Counted from the stretch's first letter, positions 30,756 through 43,224 are shown. The stretch: 64,000 nt of DNA from Ottelia alismoides (GCA_037367405.1 JAZKJV010000686.1:744001-808000), one strand, 5' to 3'. Numbers and translations: made by a program. The notes: generated by a model from the letters alone, not told the origin.

Positions 30756-33349
30756 TGTTGGACATGCGAGCCCACGACGAGCCATTATGCAATAAATGTT
30801 ATTGAAAATATCATTCCCTGATCTGAAATGAAGAATATATAATTTGCATAATAGGTCCCTTAGTACAATTAGGGTTATGTACCATGGCCATCTTGATGAT
30901 CCTATAGCTGTTGATTCAATTATTGAATCATAGAGGCTGGTGCTTGGATGAATATCTAAAGAGTTAGATTGAGGACTCATCAAGCACCGTCAAATGATTG
31001 TTAAGAGAAGATCTCCAGCCTGAGTAGGAGATGGCTATCCTTTCTCATTTAGGCTGATATCTAACCGACCACTTGATGCAGGTCCTCAACATAGGAATAG
31101 AGATTCAGAGGTGTTAGATAAGTTAGGTCAAAGAGTTGACTTAACAAGATCGAGATAACCAAAGTCCTATGTCGTATGCTGTCATGATATAGGCATGCAT
31201 CCTCTGACCGGAGACAGATGTGTTACTATATGTCTGAGTATGTACATTTGGCAGACCAATAGGTTGATGACCTAATCGAGGTCTATACACCGACGCGCTG
31301 GTGTGCATATAAGGGCATATGAGTAATACGATCTCTCAAAGGGATCATACATGTTCATTACTGAACCGGAAGACATGAGCTCACTCATGAGATATTGGGA
31401 AGAAACAAATTCCGTGCATGGTCGTCTCACTTTGGAAGCTTGACTAAATTTGTAGGTTTGATATATGCTTTTGGAAAGTATATGATCAACACCTAGGTAT
31501 GATATATGCTTTTGGAAAGTATATGATCGATACCAACTTCCAATGATCGAATGAGAAACTTAATGATAAATCCCTGAAGTCGAAAGTGTAAAAATTGATC
31601 TTATACTTTGGGATTATTCTGGGTCTTCTAGTGTGCAGGATTTACAAGTACTGGGAATACCTGAAGGTGATGTGATCATAAACGATAGTATAACCATGGC
31701 ACTTCCATTCCTAGAGAGTGATGAAACGAGTCTGGATTTTAGTGACTCCTTTCAGTTGAGAAGTAATCTGATCTTGGTCCAAATGTTGGACATTGATCTG
31801 AATGTGCTTCAGATACAATGATAAGATTAGATTTGCGGTCTTGATTTAATCAAGCATCTATGGGAGGACCGAGATCTGGATTTGAGATGTGATCTCAATA
31901 TCCAAGTCACTATTCGTGGAACAATGTAATCGCCATGTCCTTATCTCCAAGTATTCGCGGAGAAAGCGTATTATCCTTGAAAGAGTTCAGGATAATTTCA
32001 TTGTTGATATAAGTATCCGAGCATTGAGAAAATGGATAACTAAATGTGATTTAATTATCTTGATTAATATTAACTCGATTCATATTATAAGGAGAGCTAT
32101 CTTAGATAATTAAATGCGATTTGATTTTCAAAGATGTAAATAATGTGAATGTGATTCACATTGTTTGGGCACATGAGAATAGAGATCCAAGATGATTAAA
32201 TGTGATTTAATTATCATGGATATGAATAATGTGGATATCACTATCCATATTAATCATATATATTGTAGATGTGATTTATAATATATAAGAGAAAGCTATT
32301 TGTAATTTACATTTGTTAAATAAATGTTAATGTGAATTGGATTCACATTGGACAGTAAATTGAAAATGTAATTCACATTTTATTTTGGGTTGTGAATGTG
32401 ATTCATAATTTTCCAATGGAAAGATTGCAATATTCACAAAATAATTATGAATTATTTTTGTTGAATAAATTACAACAAGTGTTGTTGTAAATCTTGGAGA
32501 TTTCCATGGAATAATGTAATCTCATGAGATTACATGAGATTGCCACCAAATCCCATATTATGGAAGGAGGCAATCTTCATTCCATAATCTCCATGCTTGA
32601 TTGATTTAATTTGTGATTAGATCATATTGATTTATCAATATATATTTAATCTAAATTAAATTAATTGTTGTTGGTTTTTACCAACAAAAATCTTAGCCAT
32701 TAAAAGAAACACAAATCAATGAGAGCCATTGGAGTTGTGTTGCCCATGGTTTGAGATCCATGGATCCCAAAATATTATAAAAGGAGAGGCACCCCTTTGC
32801 TCTTCTTTACACAAGGGAACATAAGTCTCTCTCTCTCTATCTCTCTACACGCCCTCTCTTCTTCTCTCATATGGCCATCCACCATGGATGCCCTAGAGAG
32901 GTTCTCCATCACCGCAACGTCGTCGTTATGCTGCCCGATCGTTTGCTCGTGGATCTCCGTCTCCTTCGGTGCGCCTCGCTCGTGAAGAAGACGTCAGATC
33001 TTGTGTGTTGAGATCAAGAGATTCGCCGTTTGTCTCATCAACAAGGATTGCGAGAAGCACGTGTTTCATCAACACGCTCGCAAGCATCTCCTCCGTCAGA
33101 TCAGACTTGAGACAGGAGGTCTCTTCATTTAGAGACTCGATCGCAACCATGATTCAAGAGGTAATCCTATTACTTGTTTGTGGTTTAGACGAAATGATCT
33201 GAGAAGTTTTCTTGGATCATGTGGTTTCGTCGCATGAAACAAAATTTAAATTCCACTACATAGAACAACTATTGTGACTAGTACTTCATCGTATTCGATA
33301 TGACGCTCAAGCTTCCGTGATGCTCTTGAGGATCTCTTCATATCCTTCA
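30756..33349 (+). repeat. Element D 3' LTR
   Basis: 2,594 bp, TGTTGGACATGCGAGCCC to CATATCCTTCA, an inverted counterpart of C's LTRs. TATA box ATTATAAAAG at 32,774-32,783, followed by a CTCTCT-rich leader at 32,825-32,850, at the same position as in C. It lacks the MITE. Confidence 0.9.
32774..32783 (+). promoter_or_regulatory. TATA box of the C/D LTR family
   Basis: ATTATAAAAG in the context aatattataaaaggagagg, kept in all three LTR copies (20,190-20,181 and 27,905-27,894 on the minus strand). A pyrimidine-rich patch lies ~50 bp downstream, as in many plant promoters. It predicts an R-U5 of ~550 bp. Confidence 0.65.
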
Positions 33350-35851
33350 CCTCCCTCATTCTTACTTGATGAATCTTTGGTGAGAGTATCCTAATCTCTA
33401 AGCGCTTCTTGTTGTAGAAAGGTACCCAGCCTCCGAGCCTTCCGTTGACAACGACTCATCCTTCGTCGAGGCTATTACGGCATTTTCTGCTCCCTCTGTG
33501 AGATCCACTTATTTTTTCATTCTTATCCTAGGTTAATCTTATTTTAATTCTTCGCATTTTAAATTTCATTGTCATTTTTTTATTTTAAGATCTTAGTTAA
33601 TCATTTTTTAATCAACCATCACGATTCGATCTGCCATTGATTTTGATTTCATAATCATTTTCTCGATTTCTCCATGTTCACGTTATACCTCACGCAAACA
33701 CTCAACTCTGGTCATGTACGGTCGCCGGAGACCCGGATCCATCTCCAGTTCACAAGATCCACAATCACTCATAATTCTCTTTTTATTTTATTTTATATCT
33801 CTTTGACCGAGTCGTCGTGCTTGAGTCGAGTTATCCTTACTTTGCACGGGTTAAAAAATACAAAAAAAATTCAGTTTCTGTTTTTACAAAAAACGCAACT
33901 ACTATTTTTTTAAAAAGGAAAATATAATAATACAGTTGTTGTCAAAAAAATAATAAAAAAATTACAAATAAATAAATAACTAAGCATACGTTGCCCATTG
34001 TAGCCCAAGCAGATGCCGCCCACCATCGACCGCCCGTGGGCCACCGGAGGCGTGTGTCGCCCCGCCGTGGTCGCCTCCTGTTCCGCCTACGCAAGCCCCC
34101 ACGCCATCTCTCAAAGCTCCACTGATGTCGACCGTCGCCGCATCGACTCCTGGACCACTTGCTCCCAACTGCCATTCCTGGTCAGCCACGCACCACCATC
34201 TGGGTGGATCCCCTCTACCATAGACATCCGAGACCGCATCGACCACTCTACCTGACGGATCTCCACCGCGCGCCCCTTGACGGCTGACCACAGCCATCCT
34301 CCCCCCACGCACCATTGTCCCCAACTGACCTTCTCTGAACAAAGCACCAGCCGTCGCCGCCTCCCGACCTGCGCAAGAGCACCGACCCGTTGAAGCACCA
34401 CAACTCTTCTGTCCATTGCTGCCATCCCTTCCACCACGCATGCACCTCCTCCGACCATCGATCGCCTGGACAAGCTTCACACGCAGCATTGAAGCCATCG
34501 CGAGCCGTTACTCCTACTGCCTGGAGAGGAGGACCGCAGCAAGCCCCTTCAACATAGCACCTATAGCCTTCGCCATTCGTCGCGTCACCGATGCGAGCCC
34601 ACCATGCCCACCGCCGTTGCCTGGAACGAAGAAGCATGAAGGGGCAGGGCACTTCCCCCTCTTTGGAGTGAAGAACATGAACAAAGTCCCCCGTTTTCAA
34701 GAAAAGTTTTTGTGGAAATTTACAATTTCACCCCTAGAGGCTTCAAAACTTGCAGAAGCACCCCTGCTCTCCAGCCTGCCACGTGCGTCATACGCTTTAC
34801 GTGGGTAATTTGCATTTTTTATTCCCCATTTTATTTCCTATTATCTTTTAATGCAAAAACATTGAACAATTGCATTTTGGTCCTTGTATTTACAGACTTT
34901 AAGTTGCATGTTCTTTTCATTGAAATAAATATTTTTATTTGTTAATAAATTCTCTAAAATTCAAGTTAAGTTCATACCACTTGTTTCTTCTTTGCATAAA
35001 ATTTTTATTGCATTTTATTTTTATTTGATATTATTAGAAAATCAAAAACATTGCATTTTCCCTATTTGAGATTTGAAAGATCATAAAAATTCAAATATTG
35101 CGTAGAAAATTTAAAAAAATAGATTAGTTTTCTTTCTGTGCATTTTATTTTCTATCCAATTTTCATGCATTAATTATTTTTAAAACCCCAAAAATTACAA
35201 AATACTCAAAAACTTTAAAAATCATATAACTATGTAGAAAAATCCAGAAAATATGATTTCACTTTGTGTTTGTAGATAATTTCTTCTGGTTTTTAGGAAA
35301 AATAATTGCAGAAACTTTTGATTTTGTTAGATATTTTTAAATTGAAAAATATTCTTATTTGCTCATTGTTTTCATTATTCTCTGTTTTCATTAATTTTAA
35401 ATATCCAAAAAAATTCTAAAAATCTCTGGAAAATTACAAAAAATAGTAAAACAATCATCAAAAATTGAAAAATATTTTATTTGGATATTTTTAGCATTTT
35501 TATCATAATTGAAGAATCCAAAAAATGCAACTCTTTTGTGTATAAATTTGTTTTAAAAATTATATTTTTGAAAATTAAAAAATTATAAAACTACTCATTA
35601 AAAATTTGAAAATGAGAAAATAAAAAATAGAAATAAAACAGTAAAAAGATATAAAATTGACAAAAACCAAGATAGTTTGCATTTGAGATTCTCTTTCTTT
35701 TAATTGATTTTTCGATTATTTGAATAACCCTTATGATTTGTAGCCTCCCTGAGTTCGATCTTGTAGCTATACAGGTTAAGTAATAGCTAACTTCTCTTGC
35801 TACATCTTTTGTAAATAATTTAGCTTGAGAAAAATAAATTTTTTTGTTGCA
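33350..35851 (+). repeat. 3' part of the plus-strand Athila-type LTR
   Basis: 33,430-33,500 (ccttcgtcgagg...gtgagatcc) resembles the middle of the LTR at 57,640-57,720. A GC-rich block (34,000-34,700) and an AT-rich tail follow. The U5 block CCTCCCTGAGTTCGATC is at 35,744-35,760, and the end is TTGTTGCA at 35,851. It supplies what the LTR part at 13,873-15,894 lacks, and together they would make an LTR of ~4.5 kb, near the 4.16-kb LTR at 39,050. The many GC-rich frames at 33,942-34,808 overlap on both strands and resemble no protein. Confidence 0.6.
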
Positions 35852-37200
35852 GGATTCTTTTGGGTCAAAGACCATTGCACTTTTATTTCCTCTGATTAAA
35901 TCCAGAAAGATCTCTACCAGTAGTGGGTTCTGCTGGCCCGAGTAGAACGCGTAGTGCTGCTGGTGTTGTTGAGGCTGGTATCCTTGTCCTAGCCGGGACT
36001 GCACAAAACACGGTGTGGGGAAGGAACCGATGTCCTAGTAAGCTAAGGAGGATCGGTGTGGATGACCATTCCCTATCCCTGACTGTCTGCCGACGGGGTC
36101 ATGGCTGTACCACAACCCATTGATCTCAAACACTTGCGGAGGCTCTTCGTAGACTGACTCCAACTGTGGGGGTGCGTTTTGCTCCTACAGAGTGTGTTGC
36201 TGCTCCATAATCCAGCTTCTCTAAGGCCCCTATACCTGCTCCTATACACGGTAAACTCCAGGTGCAGGTGGTGTAGAAGGGGCAGGTAGTTGTATCTTGG
36301 CTATCTTTTCAGTTAATTCCTCCACTTGTTTCAGCAATCGCGAAAGCGCCTCAAGGTTAGTGACCCTCTTGTGGATCTGTTCTACCATGATGAGCTTATC
36401 AGCTATTATCCCCATCCTAGGGATTAGGTCATCTATCAGATCTGCTACAATCCTCTTAGATGTCTCATGAGACAGGCTTGAGGGAGACACCTGATAGGCC
36501 CTAGTGGCCTAAGATCTGCCTGTTTCTACCATCTGCTCTAGGATCTTCCATATGACATTTTCATTTTTATTTAGATAGCTACCTCCACAGGCTGCACTCA
36601 CTAACCCCTACATTTCAAGGTTCATACCACATAACAAGTTCTAGACTAGGATCGCCTTGGTAATACCAAGGCAAGGGGATTTCTATGTCAAATCATTGAA
36701 TCTATCTCGAGCTTCATGAAATGGCTAGTGGGGCCCTGGGAGAAACTAGAGATCTTCATCCTCATCTAGTTAGTCCTACTGAGTGGGTAGAACTTCTTCA
36801 AAAATAGGTCTTTGAATTGCAACCATGTCGTACATTTAACCCCGAGATTCTTCAACCAATGGGAAACCTTATCTCCTAAGGAAAACGTGGTAGCGTTGAG
36901 CCAGCTGTAATCTTTTCCAATCCTAGGATGGATAATGTTGTTACACACCAACTTAAAGTCTCTCAAGAAAGCATATGGTTCTTCTGTTGCATTCCCACTA
37001 AACTTCGGTGGCAGCCCAAGGAAATGGAGCTTCAGCTCAAATGCCACTAGTGGTACCTCTGGTACGAGCAAACTGTGTATCTCATTCTCTACTGGGTTAT
37101 AGGCATCTAGCAATGGTCTGTCTATACCACCCACCTTAATCACCTATCTCGTCCTAGCCATAAGATCTGCATTCAGCTGCTCAGTTCTAGCTAAACGGGC
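35852..37200 (-). pseudogene. Athila-like gag remnant (element B)
   Basis: Minus-strand pieces in order: 37,143-36,766 with LRDFKLVCNNI, ATTFSLGDKVSHWLKNLG and WLQFKDLFLKKFYPLSRT, the retrotransposon gag fold (…F-L-DKA--WL-----…T-W--L---FL-KF-P); 36,490-36,242 with a leucine-rich coiled-coil stretch (LEALSRLLKQVEELTEKIA); and 36,004-35,854, Gln-rich (GYQPQQHQQHYAFY). Stops and frameshifts separate them. The gene is cut at 35,851 by the end of the plus-strand LTR. Protease and pol of this element are not present downstream. Confidence 0.8.
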
Positions 37201-39030
37201 GAGGATTGCTGCATGGGGTCATCTCTGTGCTCCTCTTTGTCACGGTTTCTCTTATGAGGCATCTTGGTATTGGGTTTGTCTACTTCACCTAATTCAACAA
37301 TGTGGTCTTGATTACAAGAAGATTTAGGAATGAAGATATTCTCACCGAGGTGAAGGTCTTCCTCGGTGAGATGGGAGGAGAGAAAGGGATTGGTTTAAGA
37401 GTGACCATCCCGAGAGTGAGAGATACCGAACTCAAGAGGGTCATGAGTCCGGGTTGGATCATGTTGTGCTTGGGTCGTTGAAGACGTACTTCTTAAGGGG
37501 TTCAATGAAAGATTCATGAAGCTGAATAAATATCCCCCCTAGTCAGTCATCTTCGATGGTGAAAATAACCTATGAGAGAAAGGTATTCAATGAGGCGATA
37601 GTTCTACGGACCACATAAATACACAGAGTAAACTCACACAATACAAACACAATGCAAAACCCTCAAATTCACCAACTCAACAAGTGATGATTGTAAAGGT
37701 TCGACCGAATTATCTTGTTAGTTTTAGTTGGTGACAAATGCAAGTCTTGAAAGATTAACGAGTTGTTAGGTGCCTGTACTTCTCTACAGTCTTTCCTGAC
37801 TCTTATGAATAGTCTCTCCCACTTTCAGCCAGTATAGGAGTAAGTGCAGACCGTATAAATACAACTACCCATTTCTTGAAGACAGAGCCTTACACGGCAT
37901 CATCTAAACCTCCTACTCTGCTATGGAAATCCAGACTGTTTTTCGACTACCTATAGATTCTCACTGAAAAGTGGCTAATCGTTTTTTTGAACCAATAGTC
38001 TATATGAAAATCTTGGCTTCGGCTCTATCCTATTGTTATCTCTCTCTCACTTGCAAGTAAATCATACAATGTGGTCTTTATGCACCTATAAAATAAGGTT
38101 CTTTTTATTCCAATTTTTTGTTTAATTGACCTGCTCAATTCACTCCCAATTTTAAATTAGATTGTCACTTGAAATTTAATCTGAACACAAAAACACGTCA
38201 ACCATTCAGTCTCATTTTCCTTTTTAATCCTAAGTTATTAAACAAGAGAGGAATCAGAAATCAGAATGCAAACGATAAACGATGATGCATGCTCAGAAGA
38301 AGGTATACTTACAGTGATTCACATCACTCTCCATGCATTATGCAGAATTGAATTTGTAAAATTTACACCAAATGCATGCAGAAATAGAAAACCACACCTA
38401 AGAAATATACTATTAGTGGGGAAGAATTGATTTTGATTTAACTAAGTAATACATTGATATGTATGTCTCATTAAAGATCTCAGAAGATGTGAATCTTCCA
38501 AGATGTGTGGTCTAAACTACGATTGGTACATACAAATTGCAATTAACTAGCCGGGTGCCTATCCTAATTTCGTCACTCAAGTCGGGTCCCACCCTCACCG
38601 GAGAGTGAAACAGGCCTGACATACCACCGAATATTGTCCAAGTCTGAGTACACACACAAGATTCCGAACGGAATCCGCTGGAAATTTTGCAATAAAGTAA
38701 AATGCAGAAAATAAAAACCTAGGGACTCTATACTCTCTCATGACTCGACTCGATCTTAAATTTATGTGATTCCTTCTGTCGGCTATTTTCCAGGAAAATA
38801 CCGGCCTTCGAAGCTCCTGAGTTGCTTGGCTAAGCGGCTGCTCCATAATATTGGGTCCCTCACACAAAAACAAGATGGTGGTCAGAGAGAGACTCAATAA
38901 AGCAAACAAAATAAAATAAAAAATGCTGGAAAATAAATAGAGAAATATGCATAAGAAGAACCGAGGTTCAGACTACACGGGATTGGAAAACCTAAAATCA
39001 AGATTTTCTAAAAATTAACCTAAGTCGTGC
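37201..39030 (-). other. Untranslated leader of element B
   Basis: Between PBS and gag. No long frame resembles a known protein. It contains a perfect 10-bp stem with a 10-base loop at 37,343-37,372 (CTCACCGAGG...CCTCGGTGAG). A long 5' leader is usual in Athila-like elements. Confidence 0.55.
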
Positions 39031-39031
39031 C

Positions 39032-39049
39032 TCCCCCCCAACGACACCA
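39032..39049 (-). other. Primer-binding site of element B (tRNA-Asp type, degenerate)
   Basis: On the minus strand TGGTGTCGTTGGGGGGGA directly follows the LTR end ATTACA. The Athila-type consensus is TGGCGCCGTTGCCGGGGA. Similar degenerate sites occur at 46,072 and 58,973. Confidence 0.75.
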
Positions 39050-42000
39050 TGTAATGAACCCTAAAAAGCCCTATGTTAATCATGTTAATTAACGTTTAAA
39101 TTGTTCGTTGCTGTCAGGCAAAGTCAGATTAATCAAAAACCGTAAATTAAATTATTTATCCAATTAAAGCGAGTGGTCAAATTTTTTTACTTGGGTAATC
39201 CAAGGTTTAACTTAGGGAGGTTATTATCTCCTTAGGTTGGTTTTTAGTCGATCTAGAGAATAGGTTTTCAAAGAGGTAACTTTTTCAATTTTTAAATGCG
39301 ATAAATGAGTGAAATGCAAATTTGATGAAATTTAGGGATTAAAATGTAAATTCCATTAAAAAAACGTCCAAAAAAATGAAACTTGGCTAACATGTGGAAA
39401 ATAATGAAATTAGACTACTTTATTTTTCTGGATTTTTTGGATGAAAAATGAATTAATTATGTATTAAAGAATGCATACTAGGTGATTTTGAGTTAATTAA
39501 TTTTAATAAATACCAAATCAATTTATTTCACAGAAATAAACTTATTCTAGATGGGTCTAATAAATAGGAATCTAGGAAAATTTTTAGATCCTAAAAATAT
39601 ATGATCTATTACCTATTAAACATTAATTATGCAAATCACTATGAATTTATTGCGACCTTGTTATGCGTGCAAATGACATGAAAATTGAATACAATGTAGA
39701 ACAACCTAAAATCTACTTAATACGAATTTTTGAATTTTTTTAGATTTATAGGATAATTAAATAAGAATTTCAGAACATAAAATGGGTAAACTTTGTGAGT
39801 TTTCACGAAATCAATTTAAATAAATAATCCACTCATCGCAAACATGTAAATAAATACTCAATAGATAGAAAATTAATTGTTCTACAACATGCTATTTTTT
39901 GATTAAAATAAAGATGAAAAATGGATGTCCAAAATAATGTCCAAACACGTGGCAAAAAGTGCAAAACAGAAAATGAGATGTTTAACAAAATAACATTATT
40001 TAACATTTCTTTAATTACCTAATCCTACAAGGTAGTTTCTACTATTTTTCCAAAGTAGGAGGTTGCATTTACCGTGCTTCTGAAAGGACGTCCACGTGAT
40101 ATGCAGGATGAGCGGGGGATTCTGGATCAGTATTCCCTTGAGCACGTGCTGCTCACAGGATGAGTTGGTGGGGGTGTGGCCTTGATTCATAAATACCATG
40201 GGCTTTGGGCACAAATGTCCCAGCCCTCACGTGTAAGGCATGTAAGGTGGGGTTTAGCTCCAGGTGTTGCAAGCATCGATAGAGGTGGTGCGATGCTGGA
40301 CTGTCTAAGAGGTGCTAGCGGTGGGGGCACATGAAGGCTACAACCGCGAGGGCACAATGGGATGCTGTGTCTAGCGACCATTGTTCGACGAGCGCGGCTG
40401 GTGCGCGCGGTGGCTGGCATCCAGACGCTGCGGTAGAGGAGGGCTGGAGGACGGTCGGCTGCACATGGCGGCTCGTGCAGAGGTGGCTACGTGGAGGTGC
40501 ATCGGCTGTGTGGCACGCGGGGCACTGCTCGCATCCACAACGAGGAGGAAGGTGCTGCCGCCTACGGTTAAGGGCATGACAGGGGAGGGTGCTGGGACTA
40601 CGCTGGTTGCAGCAGTTGTGGCTCGGGACGGGCGCGCAGTGTAGCCAGCTCGTGGAAGATGGCGGCAAGGTCTGCACGAAGGCGCGATGTGGATCACATA
40701 CGAAGAAGGGGTGGCCCCACTGCTGGAGGGGGCAGTATGGCTAGATCCTGTTGGGAGTGGAGCAGTGGCGTGGAGGAGCTTCTGTGGCGGAGTGGCATGG
40801 CCGAAGTGGAGGCCAGTGCAACCTGCTGCTGGAGCAGTCGTGTAAGGAGATGGTGCAGCGCACGACGAGAGGTGTAGGGGATGTCAAGCTATGAGAGGCT
40901 TGTTGCTGGAGCACGAAGGTGGTTGCGAACGACAGTGAAGGCTCAGGCGACACATACCCAAATCCTCCTACGGTGGTGGAGGCACTGGACTATCATGGTG
41001 GAGACGGTTGGCGGGCCGAGAGGGTGCCACTGCACGTGGGATATGAAGTAGAAGCAGAATCGAGGCAAGGGGCTGAACGGGCGTGCGACAACAGCACTTG
41101 CGGTAGCGGGCTGGAGGCGGTCTCCACCTCCATCGACCCAAGACATGAGGTAAAGCGGTGAGGGATGTGGGTGGCGAGTGGATTGGATGGCTGTGTAAGA
41201 GCTCCAATCAAGGATGAAGTTGCTATCACTGATACGTGCAAGGCCCCTATAACTTGGAATGAAGGGACCTCCTCTCTGCTTTTAATCCTGCAATGGAAAT
41301 CAAAGCTCAAGCTATTCGAAGCTCTGCTGACTTGTAAATGGCAAAGAAGTATGGATGGAGTGAGGTCATATACGTGTGATGGGAATGAAGATTATTAATC
41401 ATTCATATCTCTGTGAGATCGAAGACGAATAAGCCTTATTTCATAGGAGATGAACATAGAACAAAGGGAGTAGAGAAAGAAAAGGAGAAGTGAAGGAAGA
41501 AGAACGGAGATTGTTACCTAGGTGTGGTAGGAATTTGCCTGGGACAGAGAAGATCAACCGATCTTCTCTAGTCTTCGCTCGATGAGGTGGCACGTGGAGC
41601 TCGATTGCAGCGGAGATGCGGCAGCAACATGAGGTGATGATCTCCTGGATCTCGCCAACAAAGGGGAATCGTTTCTCGACAGATTCCTCCAAGCTATCAA
41701 CGAAGAGGGTGGTTGGAGCTCGTCATCCTTATTCTCGGAGATGGCGGATAATCATGATGGAGGGTGCGCATGGTATTTTATAGTCAGCTGGCGAGGCTGA
41801 GAGATGAGGGGAAGTGGGCAACGTGCATGGCATGGGCGGATGCGGGTTGATGTATGGCGTGACGAGGAAATGGTGCACACACATGCTTGTCGTGGGAGGT
41901 GTGAGAGAAAAATTTGGGGGTGCGGTTGGGCATGCGCGGGTCTGCAGGGAGAAGGTAGAAGATGAGGTTGTAAGAGTTACTTTGCATGGGGAGCGTGAGA

Positions 42001-43210
42001 TAGAGAGAGAGCAAGGGAAGAGATGGTATGCGTGAGAGGGGAGAGAGACATGGGAGCCTTGCATGGAATGAGTAAGGGAGGAGAGAGAGAGTGAGAAAGA
42101 AAAAGAAAGAAATGGAGAGATTGGGTACGTGGGTTTGCACGGGATTGTGAGAGAGAGAGAGAAAGAAAGGGAGGAGAGAGAAGAGAGAAGGGAGAAAAGA
42201 GGTGCCACATGGCGCACGGGGACGCAACCACGTGGCGGAATAATAAAAATTAAATAAAGGAAAATAAATAAATAAAAAATAAAGAAACGATAAAAAAAAC
42301 AACAATTAAAGTAGTAAAGATAAAATAATTAAAATAAATAAATAAATAAAATAAACAAAGGGGGTGACACTTGGTGACTCCAGGAGCTGCCATGTGTTGC
42401 TCCCAAAAAATTAAAAAATTACATATAAATAAAAATATAAAAGAAACATCAAAAGGGCTCAAATCAGAAAGTGGTCAACACGAAAGTTGCTCGTTATGAT
42501 CTGCAACTTTCATGAAGGACTGAAAATCAAAAGAATTCATCCGTACAAAACTATTTTTGGGGTACCTTTTATGTATAAAATACCGTATTTTTATCTTTCT
42601 CAGTTTTTTTCCATTTTTTAATCAAAATAAAATTAGATAAAATATAAAAGGAATATTTACAACTTAATCTATTTTTTATTTTTAATAATTAGGAAAATAA
42701 AGATAAAAATAAAGGGTATTTTTGTCAATATATACAATATACAATGGGGACCCAAAACCCAAGTTTCACATACGATCTCCGATTTTTATGAAATTAGTCT
42801 TCTTTTAAAGGTATTTGAATGTATATTAATTTAAAAGTGAGTAGACTTAAATCAAACACTGTATGAGAGAGATATGTACATTTTCATCCGTATGTCCGAG
42901 AATTAGATTTTGGACTTTATTGGACAATTTTACAAGTTAGTATTTTTTTGATATTTTTCCTTTATTCGTATTAGTATTATATACACTATAGAAGTGATTT
43001 TATTAGATTTGGAGTTAGTATAAATAGGTGAAGTTAGCTCTGTACAAGTGAATTTGGATCCTTATTTAATGCAAATATGCATGCTAAAATGCGAGCATTA
43101 ATTATAAATGCATGAATCCTTAAAATGCACAATAAATGGAAATATGCAGCTAATTCCTTGGAACAAAGCTCTATTTTCAACTTTTAGAGTGATGAATCAC
43201 AGATTCATCA
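39050..43210 (-). repeat. Complete 4.16-kb Athila-type LTR shared by elements A and B
   Basis: Starts TGATGAATCTGTGATTCATC right after a polypurine tract and ends GGTTCATTACA right before a PBS, so both edges are fixed. Internal landmarks on the minus strand: the U3 GAAAGTTGCTCG...CTGCAACTTTC palindrome (about 42,520-42,480), GTGACACTTGG (about 42,364), a CT-rich stretch (42,220-41,850), TATA box (41,783-41,771), a GC-rich R region with CACGTG boxes (41,600-40,080) and the U5 block (39,220-39,201). Numerous GC-rich frames at 40,187-41,310 and CT-repeat frames at 41,729-42,305 are compositional artefacts. Confidence 0.8.
41771..41783 (-). promoter_or_regulatory. TATA box in the middle of the shared LTR
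   Basis: CTATAAAATACCA on the minus strand, about 1.4 kb after the LTR start and 2.7 kb before its end. If used, the R-U5 part would be unusually long. The same mid-LTR position is seen for CTATAAATC at 57,451 and for catataaata at 15,801. Confidence 0.6.
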
Positions 43211-43224
43211 ACCCCCTATACTTA
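43211..43224 (-). other. Polypurine tract of element A
   Basis: AAGTATAGGGGGT lies directly before the LTR start TGATGAATC. It would prime plus-strand DNA synthesis. Near-copies of the same string occur after each stem-loop at 44,650-44,885. Confidence 0.8.

Larger units (their letters stand above)
17738..33349 (+). mobile_element. Copia element D, 5'-truncated, carrying nested element C
   Basis: Plus-strand pol remnants at 17,780-19,602 continue at 30,377-30,755 and lead through a polypurine end (agtaggagat) into the 3' LTR (30,756-33,349). Element C splits it at TTATC. The 5' LTR, PBS and gag are absent: similarity to C's internal region begins abruptly at about 17,738. It belongs to the same family as C, since pol and LTR align throughout in opposite orientation. 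Confidence 0.85.

Noticed and set aside
33369..33378. TGATGAATC as an Athila-type LTR start right after element D
   Set aside because: Nine matching bases, but no polypurine tract before it and none of the palindromic continuation seen at 56,049 and 43,210; downstream sequence aligns with the middle of the LTR instead.
33942..34808. Cluster of long overlapping ORFs on both strands (up to 172 codons)
   Set aside because: They lie in the GC-rich middle of an Athila-type LTR, overlap each other on opposite strands, have Trp/Arg/Gly-rich composition typical of GC-driven open frames and resemble no protein family.
40187..41310. GC-rich ORFs on both strands (for example 40,315-40,677, 40,993-41,310)
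   Set aside because: They are inside the 4.16-kb LTR, with the same compositional origin. No domain, no conserved counterpart in the other LTRs.
41729..42305. Ser/Leu/Pro-rich minus-strand ORFs of 160-173 codons
   Set aside because: They read through a (GA)n/(CT)n low-complexity tract in the LTR; all three frames are open there.
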